NCBI GenBank assembly: GCA_945614335.1
Contig: CALZAP010000032.1
Location: 1 to 9,388 of the forward strand
Direction of reading: 5' to 3'
DNA length: 9,388 nt
Source: an uncultured Prevotella sp.
Lineage (GTDB): Bacteria > Bacteroidota > Bacteroidia > Bacteroidales > Bacteroidaceae
In this document: piece after piece, positions 5,821 through 9,388 of the stretch
Numbering within the stretch: position 1 is the stretch's first letter
How the letters are laid out: each line of letters opens with the position of its first letter
Notes under the pieces: generated by a model
The model's input: only the letters and a program-made list of their open reading frames with translations
Told to the model about the DNA's origin: nothing
Databases searched by the model: none
Program-made: the position numbers and the translations under genes

Positions 5821-8436
5821 ATGAAACAGAAATTTATCAATGGTTTCCTCGTGGTGGCATTGTTCTTTGTCGCCATGGGTTCGTTTGTTTCCTGTAAGGA
5901 TACAGACGAGGATGCAATTGCCGACCTCAGAGGCGAATTGCAGAATCAGAATGCGACTCTGAAGCAGCTCCTTGAGGCTCAGGTGAAGACTCTTCAGGAC
6001 CAAATCAGCAGCCTTGAGTCTGCAAAGCAGGCTTGCCAGACTGAGTGCAACGCCATCAAGGACCGTCTCACTGCTGTTGAGAACAAACTCAAAGGTCAGA
6101 ACTATCTGACAAAGGAAGAGGCCGACAAGTACTATGTACAGATTGAGGCTTACACAACAAAGATTTCTGAACTTGAGACAGCTATCTCTGTCCTCACGGG
6201 AACTGTGAACACTTTGAAGACAACTACAGAGACTGCAATCTCTAATCTTCAGGCAGAAGACACTCGTCTTGCAGGTCTTATCAACGACCTCAATACAGTT
6301 GCCACACAAGCTGCTGCTGATGCATCTGCTGCACTTGCACTCGCACAGGCTAATGAGGTTAAGATAACTAAAATCCAGAACACAATCAACAGCTTTAACG
6401 ACGCTATCGTGGCTTGGACTCCAAAACTCCAGCAGTTGATTGCCGATGCTGCACAGGCAAAGTCTGACGCTGCCGCTGCACTGTTAAAGGCTAACACCCT
6501 TGAGCAACTCCTTAAGCAGCATATCGCAAACTGCTCAGGCAGCTCGGTTGATCTCACTGGACTTAACAACAAGATTACTGCACTTCGCTCTGATGTCACA
6601 AATCTTCAGAGTAGAGTAGATGCACTTGAGAAACAGGCTCATATCACCGAAGACCAAGTTAAGGCTTTGGCCAAGACTATAACAGATAATGCAATTACTG
6701 CTCTCAAAGGCGGTTATACTGGCACTCTGAAAGACCTCGAGGATGCTTACAAGGCTGCCGTTAAGACCGTTCAGGATCAAATCGATGCACTTGAGCCGGT
6801 GGTTAATGCCAATAAATCAGCTATCGCTGCTCTGAACAAGAGCCTCCAGGCTCTCGTTACTGGCATCATCGTACAGGGTACTGTTAACCCAATGATTGGT
6901 TACATGAACCTCCCGCTCGACATGCGTTCTACTATGCTCGCTGCTTATTGTGGTGAGGCTGGTGCAACAAATCCTGATGGCGTAAACTTCCCAGGTTGGA
7001 GTCCTTCTGATTTCGTTGGTTCTAACATGGCTGTTACAGACGAAGAAATCCTTACTGTTTGGGGCGAGGATGCATTTAATAATCTTGTATGGCATCTTGC
7101 TGATGCAGGACAGTATGTTTATGATTATGCATCTGAAGCAGAAAAGACTACAAAGGGTGCTTATGCAGGTACTCTCTATGTTACCATCAATCCTAATACT
7201 GTAAACTTCGAGAATCAGCAACTTAAACTTGAGAACAGTATTGGTGAAGAGTCAAAAATGACTCTTGACCTGCTGAAGAAGTCAGACTATAAACTGACAT
7301 TCGGCTGGACTCGTGCCGACAATGGCTTCTATGAGGCAAAGGCATATGTTAAGGAGTCTGACATTTCTTCACTCAAGGCTCGTATTAACCTTGGTGACCT
7401 TAAGGATGTTGCAAAGGATATTCTTGACTATAAGAATGGTGTAAACCTTACAGATATGGCAACCACCCTCTATGCTTCGTTCTCTAATGTACTTGATGCT
7501 AATGCAGTAAAGGCTTCTTATGAGTCTTATGTTTATGATGCAGCTGGCAATGTTGAGAGCAAAAAGACGAACTCTATCTACTCTAATTACAACCTTGCAC
7601 TCACATATATCAAACCTCTTTCTTATGAGTTCAGCGTGGGAGAAGCTTCATTCCTTAACAAGCGTTTTGCTTACGTTAATGATGCACACATCTCGTTTGA
7701 GGGCTCTCATGTAACTCTCGATCCGCTGGATCCAAGCAGATATCAGTTGAAGGGTGATGTATATGACAATGAAGGAAACAAGATCGGTTCTTTCGATTGC
7801 AGCGACAAACTTTACGAAATCCTCGGTAACTATCAGAATGATATCGCTGCTTCAATGAACCACGATATTGATTTGATTATTTCAGACCTTGAGAATCAGG
7901 TTAATGGCAAGATTAACGAGTATGTTTCTAAGGGTAACAACGTAATCAAGAAGGTGAACAAGGTTCTTAACAAGGTTGAAAACTTTATCAAGAATATCGA
8001 CTCAAAGCTTCAGCCAGCCCTTATGATTACCGATGGAAACGGTGATTACAGGATGGTTAACCAGAATGTATACACTCCTTCAGTGGTTAAACTTTCAAGT
8101 GGTGCTCAGAGCGAGTTGACAATGGTTGCTTCATCTTACACTGCTGAACTTCTTGCTCCTGCTTGTAAGAAGATGGTTGTTGTAACTAACGTTTACAGCC
8201 CAGACCGTACAAAGGACGCTCTCCACACCAATGATGCAAAGTGTATTGAGGCGCTTAAGTATGCTAACTCAAATGGTGGTAGCCTGATTGGCAATGTAGT
8301 ATCTGGTGTTGTTCGTGACTTCCCATTCGTTACAAAGTCTGACTATGCCAACTACATCTTCGAGGTTTCATACTTCGCTGTTGACTTCTCTGGTAAGCAG
8401 AGCCGTGTAAGGTACTACATCCAGCCAGTACGCTAA
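5821..8436 (+). CDS. Large predicted surface lipoprotein with coiled-coil stalk, function unknown
   Basis: An 871-residue protein that I do not recognise by family. Residues 1-24 form a lipoprotein signal (basic start, hydrophobic core, S-F-V-S-C), with C25 followed by K-D-T-D-E-D. This acidic run resembles the Bacteroidetes lipoprotein export signal for surface display. Residues about 30-155 and 203-345 are heptad-rich coiled coil, with A/L/K/Q/D-rich repeats. Between them an alanine-rich helix (about 160-190) continues the rod. A segment NYLTKEEADKYY (94-105) resembles stalk motifs of trimeric fibre proteins. The region from about 348 is globular and unrecognised, opening G-I-I-V-Q-G-T-V-N-P. 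It contains a second helical stretch (about 670-732) and a probably beta-rich end. The strong promoter, long leader and codon choices unlike the upstream genes suggest high expression. An OmpA-family gene follows after 33 nt. Confidence 0.85.
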   Translation: MKQKFINGFLVVALFFVAMGSFVSCKDTDEDAIADLRGELQNQNATLKQLLEAQVKTLQDQISSLESAKQACQTECNAIKDRLTAVENKLKGQNYLTKEEADKYYVQIEAYTTKISELETAISVLTGTVNTLKTTTETAISNLQAEDTRLAGLINDLNTVATQAAADASAALALAQANEVKITKIQNTINSFNDAIVAWTPKLQQLIADAAQAKSDAAAALLKANTLEQLLKQHIANCSGSSVDLTGLNNKITALRSDVTNLQSRVDALEKQAHITEDQVKALAKTITDNAITALKGGYTGTLKDLEDAYKAAVKTVQDQIDALEPVVNANKSAIAALNKSLQALVTGIIVQGTVNPMIGYMNLPLDMRSTMLAAYCGEAGATNPDGVNFPGWSPSDFVGSNMAVTDEEILTVWGEDAFNNLVWHLADAGQYVYDYASEAEKTTKGAYAGTLYVTINPNTVNFENQQLKLENSIGEESKMTLDLLKKSDYKLTFGWTRADNGFYEAKAYVKESDISSLKARINLGDLKDVAKDILDYKNGVNLTDMATTLYASFSNVLDANAVKASYESYVYDAAGNVESKKTNSIYSNYNLALTYIKPLSYEFSVGEASFLNKRFAYVNDAHISFEGSHVTLDPLDPSRYQLKGDVYDNEGNKIGSFDCSDKLYEILGNYQNDIAASMNHDIDLIISDLENQVNGKINEYVSKGNNVIKKVNKVLNKVENFIKNIDSKLQPALMITDGNGDYRMVNQNVYTPSVVKLSSGAQSELTMVASSYTAELLAPACKKMVVVTNVYSPDRTKDALHTNDAKCIEALKYANSNGGSLIGNVVSGVVRDFPFVTKSDYANYIFEVSYFAVDFSGKQSRVRYYIQPVR

Positions 8437-8469
8437 TAAGATTTTTTGAATTTGTAAACTACGAAAGTA

Positions 8470-9388
8470 ATGAAAATCAAACAGACGATAATGGCTTGTC
8501 TCCTGTCTGCGGTATGCCTCTCGGCATCCGCACAGGAGCCTCAGGCTAAGACGGAATATGTCTTCAATCCTCACTGGTATGTGCAGGTTCAGCCCCTCGG
8601 CATTCAGCACACCCTCGGTGAGTTGGATTTTGGAAAATTGAATAGCTATAATGCTCAGATTGGTGTAGGTTATAACTTCAGCCCGGTACTTGGAGCTCGC
8701 CTGGCCGTCAACGCATGGCAGAGTAAAGCCGGTTCGGAGTTTGACACCAAAACTTTCGAATGGAAGTGGAAGTATGTGGCTCCTATGGTTGACGTTACTG
8801 TTAACCTGTCGAACCTCATCTGTGGTTACAATCCTACACGTGTTTTCAACCTCGGCATTTTCGCCGGTGTAGGCGCTAACATTGCCTTCTCTAACGACGA
8901 GGCTTGTGAAGCTAACGATGCCATTGCAAAATACCAGGAGTATACCGACGGCTATCAGCCGCTCCGTTACCTTTGGCATGGTTCAAAGGCTCGCCTTGCC
9001 GGTCAGGCTGGTGTTACAGCCGACTTCCGCGTGAGCGATGCTGTTAGTGTAGGTGTTGAGTTCAATGCCAATACACTGAGCGACCACTTCAACTCCAAGA
9101 AGGCCGGCAACTCCGACTGGTATTTCAATGCCCTTGCAGGAGTGAAGTTAAACCTTGGCAAGACCTACACAACTCGTGCCGTTGTTGCCGAGCAGGCACC
9201 AGTTGTTGAGCCGCAGGTGGTTGAGAAGGTAGTTGAGAAAGTTGTAGAGAAGGAAGTTCCGGCAGTGGTTCAGCCAATTCGCCGCGATGTGTTCTTCACC
9301 ATCCGCAGCACCTCTATTACCAATGTCGAGAAGCAGAAGGTTCGTGAGATTGCCGAATACATGAAGGCTAATCCTAACTCCAAGGTGG
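8470..9388 (+). CDS. OmpA family outer-membrane protein (3' end beyond window)
   Basis: The reading frame is open from ATG 8470 to the window end, 306 codons, so the gene is truncated by the edge. Residues 1-21 are a Sec signal peptide with an A-S-A cut before Q22. About 30-235 is rich in alternating aromatic and small residues (such as Y-N-F-S-P-V-L-G-A-R-L), typical of an OmpA beta-barrel. A linker at 238-268 contains three V-V-E-K units. From about 272 the sequence R-D-V-F-F-T-I, with helix N-V-E-K-Q-K-V-R-E-I-A-E-Y-M and the start of N-P-N-S-K-V, opens the OmpA C-terminal peptidoglycan-binding domain. The role would be to tie outer membrane to cell wall. Spacing of 33 nt and shared strand suggest co-transcription with the lipoprotein. 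The start is the first of two in-frame ATGs; the second at 8491 would spoil the signal peptide. Confidence 0.9.
   Translation, partial: MKIKQTIMACLLSAVCLSASAQEPQAKTEYVFNPHWYVQVQPLGIQHTLGELDFGKLNSYNAQIGVGYNFSPVLGARLAVNAWQSKAGSEFDTKTFEWKWKYVAPMVDVTVNLSNLICGYNPTRVFNLGIFAGVGANIAFSNDEACEANDAIAKYQEYTDGYQPLRYLWHGSKARLAGQAGVTADFRVSDAVSVGVEFNANTLSDHFNSKKAGNSDWYFNALAGVKLNLGKTYTTRAVVAEQAPVVEPQVVEKVVEKVVEKEVPAVVQPIRRDVFFTIRSTSITNVEKQKVREIAEYMKANPNSKV
9217..9252 (+). repeat. Three tandem 12-nt units encoding V-V-E-K in the OmpA linker
   Basis: Three in-frame units, GTGGTTGAGAAG, GTAGTTGAGAAA and GTTGTAGAGAAG, each encode V-V-E-K (residues 250-261). The units differ at synonymous positions, so selection on the protein repeat is more likely than recent DNA slippage. 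The segment joins the beta-barrel to the peptidoglycan-binding domain and probably acts as a periplasmic spacer. Confidence 0.8.

Noticed and set aside
6290..6500. Alanine-rich stretch considered as a DNA repeat array
   Set aside because: Codons vary and no unit repeats exactly. It is ordinary helical, coiled-coil composition.
8437..8469. Possible separate promoter for the OmpA gene
   Set aside because: The T-rich gap has no TAnnTTTG box with a matching TTTG upstream, so read-through from the lipoprotein gene is simpler.
8368..8979. 203-codon minus-strand reading frame over the lipoprotein end and OmpA start
   Set aside because: It is antisense to two coherent genes and covers the signal peptide and barrel codons; no domain is seen.

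Overview
The window looks like chromosomal DNA from the Bacteroidales, most likely Prevotella/Segatella or a close relative. The evidence is TAnnTTTG-type -7 promoter boxes, starts without clear Shine-Dalgarno sequences, a lipoprotein with an acidic surface-export-like signal after its lipid cysteine, a V-E-K-rich OmpA-family protein, and a yicC-gmk-nadD gene order. The genus is an inference. No tRNA, rRNA, CRISPR array, insertion sequence or phage gene was seen.

Minus strand, 1-1498: a housekeeping operon reading leftward, yicC, gmk, then the first nine codons of nadD cut by the window edge. Region 1499-1645 is a divergent control region with a -7-like box on each strand.

Plus strand, 1646-5534: a tight four-gene operon. 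The first gene is a NapH/NapG-like membrane polyferredoxin of 494 residues with an internal twin-arginine segment. The second is an aldo/keto reductase with a twin-arginine lipoprotein-type signal, an intact D-Y-K-H tetrad and two iron-sulfur motifs. These are followed by tatA and tatC, joined by an ATGA overlap. The operon therefore appears to encode two Tat-dependent iron-sulfur redox proteins together with the translocase that would assemble and export them. Electrons may run from a cytoplasmic or quinone donor through the polyferredoxin to the periplasmic reductase. The physiological substrate cannot be read from sequence.

Region 5535-5820 is AT-rich and holds a near-ideal Bacteroidetes promoter (TTTG-N19-TAATTTTG), then a leader of roughly 110 nt containing a possible 17-codon basic leader ORF with a weak hairpin.

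Plus strand, 5821-9388: a large (871-residue) predicted surface lipoprotein with a long coiled-coil stalk and an unrecognised C-terminal half. After 33 nt comes an OmpA-family outer-membrane beta-barrel/peptidoglycan-binding protein, truncated by the window end. The two are probably co-transcribed envelope proteins, with the OmpA protein a candidate partner for the stalk lipoprotein.
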